64,000 bases of DNA from the NCBI RefSeq assembly GCF_029168945.1, contig NC_083605.1, positions 34,795,280 through 34,859,279 of the forward strand, read 5' to 3'. Below the pieces are notes generated by a model, which saw only the letters and a list, made by a program, of their open reading frames with translations, had not been told where the DNA came from and did no database searches. The position numbers and the translations under genes were made by a program. Every line of letters begins with the position of its first letter. Position 1 is the first letter of the stretch. Shown here piece by piece: positions 45,783 through 59,100 of this stretch. This DNA comes from Cannabis sativa (taxonomy: Eukaryota; Streptophyta; Magnoliopsida; Rosales; Cannabaceae).

Positions 45783-48167
45783 ATGCACCGTCAAGGACAA
45801 GCAGTCATATTACCAGTTGATCCTGAAATCGAGAAAACTTGTAGGAGAAACCGAAAGAACAAGAGGCAAGAAAGAGTTTCACCAACTGCTGAAACAATAG
45901 AAATCATGGCTGCTAATGTGAATGCGAATGCTACAAATAACGACAATAATGGTGGTGTCGTGGAAGATCATGCTAATGGCCGTAGCTTAAGAGATTACAT
46001 TCTCCCTACTCTTACAGGAGTGCAGTCATGTATCAGGCCACCAGCAGTGGATGCGAACAACTTTGAAATCAAACCTGCCATACTTCAAATGGTGTAGTCT
46101 TCAGTTCAGTTTGGTGGCCTCCCTTCTGAAGATCCTAATCTGCATCTCTCTAACTTCATGGAACTTTGTGAAACTTTTAAAGTTAATGGAGTTAGTGATG
46201 ATGCCATTCGACTGAGATTGTTCCCATTCTCGCTCAGAGAACGAGCCAAGAGTTGGTTAAACTCCTTGCCACCGAACTCTATTGCCACCTAGAATGTTCT
46301 GGCAACAAAATTCTTGTCAAAGTTCTTTCCTCCAGCAAAGTCTGCAGAGCTGAGAGGAGAAATCAACAACTTCTGCCAACAAGATAATGAATCTCTCCAT
46401 GAGTCTTGGGAGAGGTTTAAGGATCTGATCAGAAAGTGCCCTCATCATGGTATAGAGAAGTGGATGCTGGTCCACAATTTCTACAACGGGTTGGTTGGTA
46501 ACACTAAAACTCTGATAGATGCAGCAGCTGGTGGAGCCTTTATGAGAAAGAGTTCTAATGAGGCTTACGATCTATTGGAGGAGATGGCTCTAAACAATCA
46601 GCAGTGGCCAACTGAAAGGAGTCAAACTAAGAAAGTAGCTGGTGTGTTAGAGGTTGATGCCATTACAAAGTTGACAGCTCAGGTTGAGGCCTTGACAAAG
46701 CTAATTGCAGGGCAAGCTAAACAAGCCCAAGTTGTTTGTGAGATATGTGGAGGCAACCATCACTTTTCTGAGTGTCAAGCAGATGTGGATGATTTGCCAA
46801 TGGATGAAGCAAAAGCCATTGGGAATTATTCTCAAAACAACAACAACAACTATGGGTTCAACAAAGGAGGTAACCAAAGAAACAGTGGGTTCTATCAGCA
46901 ACGAAATCAAAACTAGACACAGAACCAACAGTTTAATCAGCAACAAGCCTCTGGTGGAAATTCTAGTTTGCAAATAGATTTTCTGCTACAATTCATGACT
47001 GAAACTAGATCTTCCATTAAGGACCTGCAGACTCAGATGGGCCAACTAGCAACTCAGGTAGCAACCCGTCCTCAAGGGAATTTTCCTAGCACAACTGAAG
47101 TCAATCCCAAAGAAAACTGCAAGGCAATTACCCTGAGAAGCGGTAAGAAATATGATGGGCTTGAATTGCCACAACCAGCTAATGGAGATAAGGAGATTAA
47201 AGCTCAACCAGTGCCAACCCTAACACCAACAGTAGAGAAGGCTACTGATAGCTCAGCACAACCACAACAGTCTCCACCAATCAGTATTGATCACCATGTG
47301 AAAATACACTATCCTCAAAGACTCCGAAAGACCAATCTAGACAAGCAGTTCACAAAATTCCTAGAGGTCTTTAAAAGACTACACATCAACATTCCTTTGG
47401 CTGAAGCCTTGGAACAAATGCCCCGTTATGTGAAGTTCATGAAGGAGATATTGTCTAAGAAGAGAAACATGGAGGACTATGAAACAGTGGCATTAACTGA
47501 GGAGTGTAGCGCCATTTTACAAAAGAAACTACCGCCCAAGCTTAAAGATCCGGGTAGTTTCAATATTCCATGCTCTATAGGGGGTTCGGTGGAAACTAAA
47601 GCTCTATGTGATTTGGGAGCAAGCATTAATCTAATGCCATTGTCTGTCTTCAAAAGGCTAGGATTGGGAAAAGCAAAGCCTACAACAGTGACTTTACAAC
47701 TAGCAGATCGTTCTTAGACTCATCCTCGTGGGATAATTAAAGATGTACTAGTGAAGGTTGGTAAGTTTATCTTCCCTGTTGATTTCCTAATTCTTGATAT
47801 GGAGGAAGATTCAACTATTCCCATTATTTTGGGAAGACCATTCTTAGCCACGGGTCGAGCATTAATAGATGTTCAAAAGGGGGAGTTAAAGTTGCGAGTG
47901 CAAGATGAAGAGGTCAGTTTTAATGTTTTTGCCCCAACCGACATTCCTACCTGTTGCAAGATTGAGATGGTGAAGGGTTCTTTTGTTAAAGCTGATAAGA
48001 AGAAAGCAAAGCCTAAAGAGCAACTTCGAACGATTCGGCGGTGTTGGAAAAGATTGATGTGTGGTAATTCTGAAAGTGAACTTACTCTTGTGCAAAACTC
48101 TGAAATTAGCAACATGGGAGGTCAATTTGACCAAGCCAAGTCCGCCATGATTCTGGCGCCACTATGA
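45783..48167 (+). pseudogene. Athila-1 gag-protease (four in-frame stops)
   Basis: One frame of 795 codons starts at the ATG at 45783. It carries the Athila gag core ([60 protein letters not shown]). A Cys/His knuckle, CEICGGNHHFSEC, is at 46737-46775. A Gln/Asn-rich linker leads to the protease with LCDLGASINLMPLSVF (Asp 47610-47612; DLGA instead of DTGA is usual for Athila) and [16 protein letters not shown]. Stops are at 46095-46097, 46290-46292, 46914-46916 and 47715-47717, all TAG. No RT motif follows. The stop at 48165-48167 is followed by the non-coding 3' region. Confidence 0.92.
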
Positions 48168-48436
48168 AGATCTCGGTCAACGTCTAGCAGAGCGACAATA
48201 AAGACAGCGCTATTGGGAGGCAATCCAATCTTTTATTTAATTTTACTTTATTTTTCTTTTGAATTTTTAGAAAACAATTACAAGTGCTTTGTATCATTTT
48301 AATTTGTTTCATTGCATTTAGGTTAGATTTGCATTTAATTAGTTGTAAATTAAAACCGTGAAAATCGTGAAAAAAAAAGTATAGAAACCAAGAAAAAAAG
48401 GCCATTGCTACAGTTGTCACGACGTGAAAGATTCCA

Positions 48437-48583
48437 GTCGCGACTTGGCATCCTACGAAAAAAAAAGGCTAGGCTACAGTAGTCGCGACTAAGGCATTGC
48501 CCGTCGCGACTGGGAAGAACACGAACAAATTTTGAAACTTTCTGCCAATTCCTGTCGCGACGGGGCAGCATGCCCGTCGCGAC
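48437..48583. repeat. Cluster of GTCGCGAC palindromes
   Basis: Five exact copies of the 8-base palindrome GTCGCGAC lie at 48437, 48482, 48503, 48554 and 48576. Two more lie in the 5' LTR (45053, 45146) and three in the 3' LTR (50091, 50112, 50163). Many are followed by GGGG or TGGG. Confidence 0.9.
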
Positions 48584-48697
48584 AGGACCCTCCTTCAGCA
48601 AAATAAAAACCCAATTCGCCCAACCCCTTCTGATGGGGGCTCAGGTAAGTCCTTCTCACCTTGAATATAATAGCACATTGGGGACAATGTGAATCTT

Positions 48698-49894
48698 TAG
48701 TTTGGGGGGAGGGATTTAAAAATTTTATTTTCTGCATTTTAATTTGCATTTTTTTATTTAATTTTTTGCTTTAATTTTTTGTTTTTGTTAGGAATGGCAT
48801 TAAGATAAAAGATAATTGTGTGCTGCTGTTTAATGTAATGTGCTCTAAAATTGCGAAATAACTGTGTGCTTAATTCTGTTAACTCTTTGGATTAGTTTGG
48901 ATGCTTATATAACATGTGTAAGAATGCAATTTGATGATCTGTGAAATATGTTATAATTATTTTACTATGGTTTGTGGTAAGATTGACTGAATAGTTTAGA
49001 ACTTGCATGTCTTATTCTTTTGAGGCGAAATCCTTGACAACATTCAGTAGGAATATGATTTAGGCATTTGTTGGATAGTTTGAGCCTTTCAAGCCTACCA
49101 TGAAATGATTATCCTTAGTTAACCCTCTTGAGCCTAAACTTGTTTTGTTCTTCACCTGTTGAACCGAAATATGTATCCACACTGTTAAATTTTGTCCTCA
49201 CTATTTTATCAATGATATCATAAGCTATATAATTAGTTTGGGGGAGCAAAATGCATGGTGTGAGAGAAGATAGAAAAAAAACGTGCAAGATTGAGAAAAA
49301 AAAATATAAGTTGTAAGATCAATATCATTGAATAAAAAAAAAATATTGAAAAAAAAACTTGATTCAAGAAATATAATAAAATTCAGTGATGTTGAGAAAA
49401 AGAAAGAAAATAATTTTTCTCAATCATGGTTAGTTGTGGAAAACTTTGGGAAATTTGAAATTAGAAGAAGCTTGTGGGTTATTTTTGTGCTTATGATATC
49501 TTTAGCCAAAATTGTTTTTCATTTTCCAAATATCTAAGCCATACTTTATAAACCTCAAAAAGCCCTATTGATTCTGAAAGGATATTGTCAACATTAGTGG
49601 AGAGAGATAAGCATGCAAGCATATGAGTTATCGGGTAGTGGAATGGTTGGAAAGAGTAAAACCATTATAACACTGTTTCGATTGTGAAGTCATCTTGTGT
49701 TTGTGCAGTATGTGATAAACTGAGCATCGAAATTAATTGTTAGAGTTGGTGGAATTTAAATTCTAGTTTGGGCAATGAAAGAGAACAGCACATGAGCAGT
49801 AGTATTGTGATTATCTGATAGCGTAGTAAGTAGATTAGTAGTTAGTAGTATTTATCTTACTCGAGGGCGAGTAAGAATCTAGTTTGGGGGAATT
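48698..49894 (+). other. Three polypurine-like tracts of Athila-1
   Basis: TAGTTTGGGGG-type tracts occur at 48698-48714, 49234-49250 and 49880-49894. The last one adjoins the 3' LTR and is the functional candidate for plus-strand priming. The others could be secondary priming sites. Confidence 0.65.
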
Positions 49895-51074
49895 TGTTAG
49901 GCTAAAATTAGTCTAAGTTTTGGGTCGTATTTTCGGTTAGTTTTCACTCTTTGTTTCTAGTTTTAGGGTTATTTTACGCTTGATTCTTTTGTTTCAGGTC
50001 CTTGGCTGTTTAAAAAGTATGTACAAGAATTGAGGACAAGTGGGGAAAGATCGAGAAGAAAAACCAAGATTGGTGTCTCTGCCTGTTCTAGTCGCGACGG
50101 GGAATTTTCCAGTCGCGACGGGAACTGGCAGAGAGGATCTCGAAGTTTCAAAGTTTAACCCCGTCGCGACGGGGACCCAGAGACGGGATTTTTGGGCAGT
50201 TTTGTAATTTCAAGAATTTTAAGGATGAGACTTGGTTTGAATAGATGGACTTCGTGGAAATTAGGTTTGATTCAGAATTAGAACCCTAGAAACAAAGAAG
50301 GAGGCTAGAAGAGCGGCTTGTGGCGACCCGGATCAATTGCTTCAACTAGTTCTTTCTCTTCTCTTTAATTTTTCTATGCTATTTTCTGTTTCAATGTTAA
50401 TTATGGATTTGATTATGGATGTTTTGAACTAAACTCCTATTTAGGGAGAATGATGAATGTTGTTTAAGTTTTTCCTAGTTAATGAATAATTGCCATTCCT
50501 CCATCTTGATTGTGAACACTATTCATATTTGTGTTTAATTTCCATGTGCAAGATTGATCACCTTTTACATGTTTTATGATCTCAATTCGAAATCTGAAAA
50601 GTGAGAATTGAGAATGCTAAAATTGGATAGTCTAGGTTTTGATGTGAAACGAAAGTATTTACATAGCGTTTGTGACATTTAGATTATTGCTTAATGCTGA
50701 TTTCATGTTAGTTTAATTAAGAGATTAATTAGAGAGCATGAGATTTAGAACCTAGAAGATCTGAAAAAAGCTAGGTTAATTTATAATATGTCATTCACTT
50801 CAAGAGAAGGATATCAATTAGACATTAACATTGGTAACTTAACAATAGGATTCGTCTCCCTATTCTCTCATCTTGATTATTATTCACTTGTTTCTTTAAG
50901 TTTCTTGAATTTCTTTCTTCCTTTTTAAATCATAAATACTTTTTATTTGCCAAATAGAATTATAAGTATAGTTTATTAGTAATTAGTCCAATTCCCTGTG
51001 GGATCGACCTCACTCCTCGTGAGTTTTACTACTTGAAACGATACGTACACTTGCGTGTGCTAAATATCGCAACA
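49895..51074 (+). repeat. Athila-1 3' LTR, full length
   Basis: 1180 bases from TGTTAGGCTAAAATTAG to ATATCGCAACA, followed by the GGCAT duplication. It retains the segment missing from the 5' LTR but lacks about 25-30 bases around the second GTCGCGA motif pair of the 5' copy. Confidence 0.92.
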
Positions 51075-51079
51075 GGCAT

Positions 51080-51541
51080 GAAGCTCAACCCAAAGAAATG
51101 CACCTTTGGGGTCAAATCAGGAAAATTTTTGGGCTTCATCGTCAGCCAGAGGGGGATTGAAGCAAACCCAGAAAAAATCCTAGCTCTCCTGAGCATGCCA
51201 TCTCCCAAGAAGCATAAAGACGTGCAGAGCCTAACCGGAAACGTTGCTGCCCTGAGCCGTTTCATCTCCCGGTCTACAGACAAGTGCATCCCCTTCTTCA
51301 ACATATTGAAGAAGTGTCAAAAGTTTGAATGGTCGGACGAGTGCGAGGAGGCATTCAAAAAATTCAAAGAACATATGGCCACGCCCCCCATCCTATTAAA
51401 ACCCGTTCTCGGAGAAGACCTATTCCTATATTTGGCCGTCTCCGAGCACGCGGTCAGCGCTGCCCTAGTCCAGGAAGAAGAGAAAACTCAACATCCCGTG
51501 TACTATGTTAGCAAGCGCATGATAGGAGCAGAGCACGGTAC
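51080..51541 (+). pseudogene. Tat-1 RT thumb and start of RNase H
   Basis: This continues the RT frame from 44853: MKLNPKKCTFGVKSGKFLGF, then the connection (SLTGNVAALSRFISRSTDKC), WSDECEEAFKKFKEHM, and the first strands of RNase H (LFLYLAVSEHAVSAALVQEE, VYYVSKRM). Copia-4 enters at 51542. The rest of the first RNase H, the linker and the first half of the second RNase H are not found on the other side and are presumed deleted. Confidence 0.9.
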
Positions 51542-53451
51542 TGTTGGAAATTATTTACCAGGATCTTAGATCTACTCACAAGTATGTTGTTTAAACACCC
51601 TAAATATGAACTTTCTAAAACGATAAATTAAACACATATAAAGTTAAGAAAACCTTACATTGATGCAGCAGATTTAATGTCTCCTTCCACTCAGATCTCT
51701 AACCCTTGAATCCTTTCTGCAACAGAGTATAATCAAGATCTGAGCCCAAATGTCCTTCTTCTTCAAGTTTGATCCTTCACAGTCTTCCAATCTATGATTG
51801 AGTTACTGCTTGCTCTGTGTGGGCACTCACTCTTTCACTAGGGTCACGAAATTGATGAAGGAGAAAAGAGAATAGGGATTTCGGCCAGGTATAGAAAGTG
51901 GGGAAGGCTCAGTTTTTCTGAAGAGAGAAATTTCTGTCAGAAAGGCTATTGAAAACTTACTTTGTGACTGAGCCATCACTTTCTATTTATAGGCAACTAC
52001 TAGGTTTAGGTTTAGAATTATTTGGCATTAAAATAATGAAAATATTAATTTGAAAAATCAACTTAAGTGGCCGGCCATGGTGTTGTAATGGGCCTCACTT
52101 AATTTTGCAATTTTATCAAATTTTATCTCTATTTTCTCAAAAACGCCAATTTTCCAATTCTAACCTTTTAAATGCGAAAACTAATTATTTAATAACTAAA
52201 ATAGATTATTAAATAATATTGTCATTTAATTTAATTATTAATTAGACATATAAAGTCCATTAATAAATAAATAAACCTAGAAAACTCTTTTCTTTACAAT
52301 TTCACCCCTGCTTAGTGAAAATTCATAAAATTAGACATAGTCTAACTTTAGAATTATAATTGATCAATCACGAATCAATTAATGAGTCTTACAAGCATCT
52401 TGTTCTCAACTAGAATGGGGACCATGGATCTATATGCTGAGCTTCCAATAAGTGAACCAAATTTACCAAGTAAATTCCTACTTATTAATTCTTCGTTGAA
52501 TCCACTCTTAGAACTTAGAATTGCACTCTCAGACTTATATAGAGCATATTGTATGTTTCACGATATCAATATACTATCTCATTTAACCATTGATATAATC
52601 TTATTGTGATTTAAAGATCCTCTATATAGATGATTTACATCGAGATGGGATTTCTTTACCGTTCTCACCCCTCAATGTATTTTGCCCCTTAAAACACTTA
52701 GCTACCTGTAAATGGTGTTTAGTGATCTAATGATTAGTCAGTTAAACAAGAGCTCATCCATTTACTTCTATTTGCTAAGCTCGAAGGTAATCATCACTTG
52801 ACTTCTATACACCAGTAGAAGCTATAGATTCCATATTTATGTTCAGCACTCCCACTCAATCATACTATCATGTTCCCAAAATATACGTATCACCCTGACC
52901 CAAAGGTAGGCTTAACTAATAAATCTAAGAACATGAATAGCACTCCTGAGTTGAGCCTAAGCATATCAGGATTTAGATTCTTTTAGTCTTAAGATCAACT
53001 ACTGATATTGACTTGGAAAGATATGTATAACGGTAAGTTTGTAATATCTTAACTTAGTTGCAATATCGGTCCAGTCCAATGTATACTCCATACATTCGAA
53101 ACTAGCATACTTTACTAATGTCCTAGAAAGAACATAACACTTACTCCAAGTGTAAGTGCACATCATCGCTGATTATCACATCAGTGTAAATCCAATAACA
53201 CTGATGAAACAGGGACCAAAACTTTTGATTCATATGATCACAATCACATTCCACTGTGTTGACGATACTGTAATTGTGAATAAACATATGATCTGGATTT
53301 AACTGATTCTGTGTGTATGAATGTAATAAACATATTTAACATATTAAACCATTAGCATGTAAAATTCATGCAAACATCAATCACTTCAAATTTCTTATAT
53401 TGATAACTAATCAGATTGTAAAGAGTTTTATTTAGGGCATAAAACCCAACA
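51542..53451 (-). repeat. Copia-4 left LTR
   Basis: 1910 bases from TGTTGGAAATTATTTACC to AAACCCAACA on the plus strand. By eye it differs from 59727-61637 at about 30 sites (about 1.6%). Confidence 0.93.
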
Positions 53452-55258
53452 AACTCCCACTTGCACTAATATAAAACAAACTGTGCAAATAGGTCAATCT
53501 GATATCTTGATTTTCAGATCAAGTGTAGTATATTTGAATCCACCCAAACTTCTGGAAACTAGTTCATAAATACACTTATGAAACATCCTTTACTATATGC
53601 TTTACTCATCAAGGGATACTGAAATCTTTACTGTTTTAAAAGTACATCTGAATTAACAGAAGACATATCTCTCATATTTTAAAATATGTAATTGAGATAA
53701 TACAGTGTAGACTTTTCTTCAGTGATATAACTTGCTGGTATTTTCGAATAGACCAAGTTACAATTCTTCTCTGGTAGAGCTTGAATAATTCCTCCACCCC
53801 CAAAGTAAGTACCATCTTATATAAATCGAAATTAGATGGTGAGATACAAAGAAAACTGATACACAGTTCCTTAATATCTAACATATAGATCACTTTCATA
53901 AATCCTTCTTGAATATCTTCTAATGTTCCCTATTTGATTACATCTCAGATAGCTCCCACTCAATAGCAGATGTCTGGTTAAATAATACTTTAAACCTCTG
54001 ATTGTTTAGAGAGTTACCTAGTTGTGACTTTTGTATTAGTCTGAAACTTTAAGTCAAGACTAGGTCATCAACATAGCAGACTACTATTTGAAGTGAAAAA
54101 TACATGCCAGAGATAAAGTAATCAAAATTAAGATACCGTCAAATTTTATGAGGATTAAGAATTCTTGGTTCAAGTCATTCGAATGGACTGAACTAGAGTT
54201 CTTTATCTTATTCTCATAATTCTGATAAGCTATTCCTATCCATGTAAATGGTTAGATTTGCTTTTCAGTAGTGTTCTTAAGTACCTATCACAATTGTCAA
54301 CCTAATGAAGATGGGTATAGAACTTTAAAATTCTCCCACTCAATTAAGGTAGTGTGAAACTTTAACAAAGAACTTTCAAAGGTATCAAACTTTTACTTAC
54401 AACAGTAAAAACGAAATGGAACATACAATCAAGATCAAGAATTTATATTGACAATAGCTGACTCATTATATTACTTCCATGTTTAAAGAAGATATGTGTT
54501 TCATAGGGAATTGTGGAATGGACTCCCCCCCTAAGATTATACATATAGGGTACTATGGATAACCTCCACCCCTAAGTATATAGAGATTATGATCCACCCC
54601 TAAAGGTAGTAAAGATCATGATTCTCTTAGTGTGATAGAGTTTATGTGGAGTTGAATACTATCCAGAGTTCATTAGATATAAAAGATCGTTGAACTGCAT
54701 AGTTTTCTTAACTTTTCTCCACCCCTATCAGATCAAAAGATCCTTTTATTAAACAAATTCTTAATAATTGTATGAGAATTAACAATTATTGATAAACATA
54801 GAAATAGTTTCTAGTGTTTATTTATTATAACTCTATGAAGAGTTGTAAATATAATAGAATTTGCATCAATAATAAAAACACTAACACATACAAACATATA
54901 AATATAATGTGGTAATAATTGATGAAGATAAATTAAATGAAGCTCAATCTCATAATTTGCAATAGTAAATTTCGAAAATTATAAACTTTATTAATAAAAA
55001 AAAATGTATTGCAACAATATGAGAGAAACAGGGATAAATATCCCTAACTAAAATTTGAAATCCAAATTGTCTTTAAACTAAAACAATTAATTCAAAAATT
55101 GAAGAGCTTCATCTTCATCTGGACGATTTCACCCTTGGTCCAGCTTGCTGATCCAACTCAATTGAGTTCAAGTAGCTTGGCCTATAAGAAGAAGAAAACA
55201 AATAAACAAAGTTAGTCCAGAATCATAAATCCAATTGGATAATAATTCACTAAACTTT
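53452..55258 (-). pseudogene. Copia-4 pol, heavily eroded
   Basis: Minus-strand fragments of copia pol remain between gag and the LTR. SDRGGE at about 54714-54731 is the integrase segment with its catalytic Asp. RPDICY at about 53960-53979 lies in the RT region. At about 1.8 kb the stretch is far too short for a full copia pol of about 3.5 kb, so large parts are deleted. Confidence 0.65.
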
Positions 55259-56119
55259 TTAAAGTTTATTAATGGAAATACCTTGTTTCTTTGCAAGAAG
55301 TTTAGGACACTGGGGTTTCCAATGACCTTTCTCATTGCAGTAGAAACACTTTCCTTTAAGTGTAGCATCACCAGAAGGAGCAGCCTTTTTATTGGCTTTT
55401 GTTCGCTTCTTGGTGTTGTTCCACTTCTTCTTCAATTTGGGCTTTGAAGCAGAGGCAACATTTGCTTCAGGTTTCATCGTTCCATTACCATTCCCAGGAT
55501 TGTGAGGTTTACTCCCTTTCTTCTTGGGTCCTCCAATCAAATTTTCATAAGTTTGAAGGTCATTGACTAATTCGTGAAAGTCAATTTCCTTCTTATTCAT
55601 GACATAATTTTATGTATATGGTAGAAATGCTGGAGTCAGACTATTCAAGATAAGACTAACTTGAGTAGCACTGTCCATTTCAGCACCATGATCCTGGCTT
55701 TCTTGGAAATAACTAGACATGAGGAGAACATGGTCATGCACGTTTTGATGAGGTTCCATCCGTGCATTAATGTACTTCTTAGTCGCGTCAAAGCGTGACT
55801 GAAGTGATGCCTTACCGAATAGCTCATTTAACTTCGTCATAACTTCAGCAGCCTTCTCAGTTTTAGAAAACTGAGTTTTGAGGGTGTCAACCATGCTAGA
55901 AAGCATAAATTATATAGCTTTTTCATTTGCTTTCTGCCAACGCTCATACTTTTCTTTCACAGCTTTGGAAGCATTATCCCCAGGCACTTCAGGTGACGGC
56001 TCAGTTAAAACAAACAAGGCACTTTCTCCTATGAGAGCAATATTAATGTTCTCATTCCATTTATTAAAGTTAGATCCATTCAGCTTATTTTCAGTCAACA
56101 GTGATAACATGGGATTCAT
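55259..56119 (-). pseudogene. Copia-4 gag (two in-frame stops)
   Basis: The ATG at 56117-56119 opens a 287-codon frame: LTENKLNGSNFNKWNENINI is the N-terminal landmark of copia gag. A helical core follows (LNELFGKASLQSRFDATKKY, HVLLMSSYFQESQDHG, ILNSLTPAFLPY), then a basic Lys-rich linker and a perfect CCHC knuckle, CFYCNEKGHWKPQC, at 55307-55348. TAA codons at 55910-55912 and 55610-55612 interrupt it in the same frame. Gag packages the RNA. The equivalent region is unreadable in Copia-2 and Copia-3. Confidence 0.9.
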
Positions 56120-59100
56120 TTTGACAAAACAGTATACTACAAAATAATAGAAATCAACAAATAATAATTAAATAATGGTTTAACACACAAAATCAATTCA
56201 GAAATTATAAGCACATAGCAAGTAGGAATGATATGAGAAAATACTTAAAAAATTCAATCCTAAATAATTTCCAAGGTTTTCAGCAAACTGATATCAGTGT
56301 CCCGTTTAGGCGAGAGTCAAAGCTACCATCCATTGAATAGAGTTGTCAGCTCATCTAAAATGTTAAACATTCTAGCAACCTTTTATTCGATCAAGATTGG
56401 AATCCAGCGTTGTCCCGTTTAGGCGAGAGTCAAGGCTATTCTATCTCATGAGCTTCTACCATTGTTTCGCAATTTGCAAGTCAAATATGGTCGCCACCAT
56501 TAGGGTGATCTATACCATATAAAACACTTACAAACCACTTATCATGCGAGATTAAACGGTGCGAAATTGCTAATGAACGTTCCTCCATTAGGGAGGATTA
56601 CTCACTAAAACAAACGCGGTGTAAAACCAACAATGGAGATCGAATATCTTAATAATAATAAAGCTCATTATTTAAAATGTATTTTCTTTATTATTCTAAT
56701 AAATAAATTCTCATTAAATTCAAAATTTAGAATTGAAATTCAAAATAAGAATTTAATATAATATTTATAAAACTATACTTAGATGGTGATTGAAATAAAA
56801 TTAATTATTTCCATCTTAGTAATAATCTTAAATATAAATATTAAGGAAATTAATTTAAGTTGAATTAAATTAAATAATTAGCAACTTAAAAATTTCCTTT
56901 GAGAATATATTTATTGGGTTGGAAAATTTAAAGTATATAAAAATACAATTTTCGAAAATAATAAAAATAGAAAAGAAATACTTCAAGCAAAAATATCATC
57001 TATCTAGATATTCTTTTGACTAGTTAATTTAATTTCTAATAATATATATATTTTAATTTCAATTATTTTAAATTAATCAATTAAATGAAAAAATCATTGA
57101 TTGTAGTTGGTCCAAGAATTAATTAAAATAAATAATTAATTTACAACTCAATCTATTTTTCAAAATAAAAAATTCGAAAATATTGCATAATTAAAATGCA
57201 AATTTCGAAATTGATTAATAAAATAAAGAAAAAATATATATTTTGAAAATTATTTAAATATAAGTTGAAAAATTAAATTTCAACCTAAAAATAATTTTCT
57301 ATTTAATTAAGTGTCATGAAAAATCAATAAATATTTAAGTATCATGATGAAAATCAACTTAGATATTTAGATTTTTCAAGTTAATTAAATGTATTAAATT
57401 CAAGAAATAATAATTAAGTGTAGAGAAGGCTTAATTATTTATTTCTAGTTTAATACTAGGAAAAGTATACTTAATAAAATTGTACCAAAATTAATTATTT
57501 AAATAATTAATTTCACAAAGTATAATATTTTTCTATTTAAATATTAGAAATAATAAGTAGTCTAGAAATTACTATCTAGAAAATATCTTATTTGACTAAG
57601 TATCTTTTCAAAAATTTGAAAAATATCTAATTTAAGTTATATAGAAAAAAAAAATCTAAAACTTAAATAATTTCAAATTTAGATTTAATTAAATATCAAA
57701 AATTAAGTTGTAACCACTTAATTTGAAGATATCTTTTTAAAGTTAATATTTGAAAAGATATTAACCAAAAAAAAATATCTAAAATATTCCATTTTAAGTT
57801 AATATTTGAAAAGATATTAACTTAAAAAAATATCTTAAGAATCTTTAATAACTAATGCCTAGGATTCCTCAACTTGAATTAAAATTTAAATCAAATATTC
57901 AAATTTAAGTTAGATAAGAAAAATCAGTTGATACAACTAATTTATAACTTAAATAGGAATATTTAATTAAATAAGCTCCAGAAAGAATCTTAGTTAGTTA
58001 AAATTCTATATTTAATTAAATACAAGAAAAATACAAATAGTTTGTCTAGAAATAATATCTAAACTAAAAGTGTTTTTCTTAAAAATTAACTTTAAAATAT
58101 TAAAATGAAAATAAATTTCATATATTTTAAAAGTTAATTATGTTGCTAATTCAATTTTATTAGGTCAAACTAATATAATTAACCTAGTACAGTTATTCAA
58201 ATCAGGCAAATGGGCCTTCACAATTGGGGTAGTTCATGTGAGGGGGTGCTGGGTTCAGTATGTCGTACCCACTTCTATGGCTCCCAACTCTCACACAAGA
58301 CCCAAAAGAGAGGAATTTAACCTTAAAATAAATAACTGTTATTAATTGAATAGGTCCAATTACTAAATGGACCTAAATAAAATCTATCATGGTGTGACAT
58401 TTTATTTAGCAACAACCTATATGTATCTATATTAAAACAAAATAAACATATAGGCTCACACAGGCACACTTTGGATGGATCCTATCATGTTGCTAGGTCA
58501 TACACAGATGAAAGAAGATTGTAAAATTTACCTGTTACAAATTATTAACTTGACTAAGGGAGCCATCAGATCATTAGATCTGGCAAAAAGTAACCATGGC
58601 TATTTGCAATCAAGTAATAATAGGTTTTAAAAACTTACATACAAGCTAAAACCACATACTCCTGCAACAAGGTTAGCTGGATAGTTAGAAGTAGGATTTA
58701 TTTAATTTTAAATAAATAATTTGAAAAATAAATAATTAAATAAAAAAAATATTTTAATTTTCGAAAAAATAAAAATAAATTTTAAAAAAAAAATTTAATT
58801 TCGGAAATAAAAATAATTTAAATTTTGAAATTTAAAATTAAACATACTTTTTGAAAAATTAGGTTTCAACCAACCTAAATATCATTTCAAAAATTTGTTA
58901 ACTACTTTTAAAAATTAAATGTTATTTTAAAAATAAAAATTAAATAAAAATTAGAAAAGATAAATGAAATATCTTTTCAGATTTTAAATTTAATTTAAAT
59001 AAATAAAATAACAAAATCTAAAAGTTAGCAAAATATCTTACATCTATTTAAAATTACATGATTATAAATATCTTATTTTAAATTTAAATAAGGTCAAAAT

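Larger units (their letters stand above)
48168..49894 (+). other. Athila-1 3' region, non-coding
   Basis: This begins with GCTATTGGGAGGCAATCCAA, a landmark seen after pol in Athila elements. It includes A-rich tracts, the GTCGCGAC cluster and three TAGTTTGGGGG tracts. No env-like frame with a signal or membrane segment is seen. The full pol that should precede this landmark is missing. Confidence 0.8.
44854..51074 (+). mobile_element. Athila-1, non-autonomous Athila-type gypsy element
   Basis: A 6.2-kb element with TGTTAGG...GCAACA LTRs, the Athila primer site, a gag-protease reading frame, and a 1.7-kb non-coding 3' region. RT, RNase H and integrase are absent. The termini and primer site are intact, so it could have moved in trans. 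It split the Tat-1 RT between YVDD and the thumb. Confidence 0.93.

Noticed and set aside
48168..49894. Possible env-like gene of Athila-1
   Set aside because: No frame longer than about 90 codons and no membrane or signal segment is present; the frames seen are A-rich shadows.
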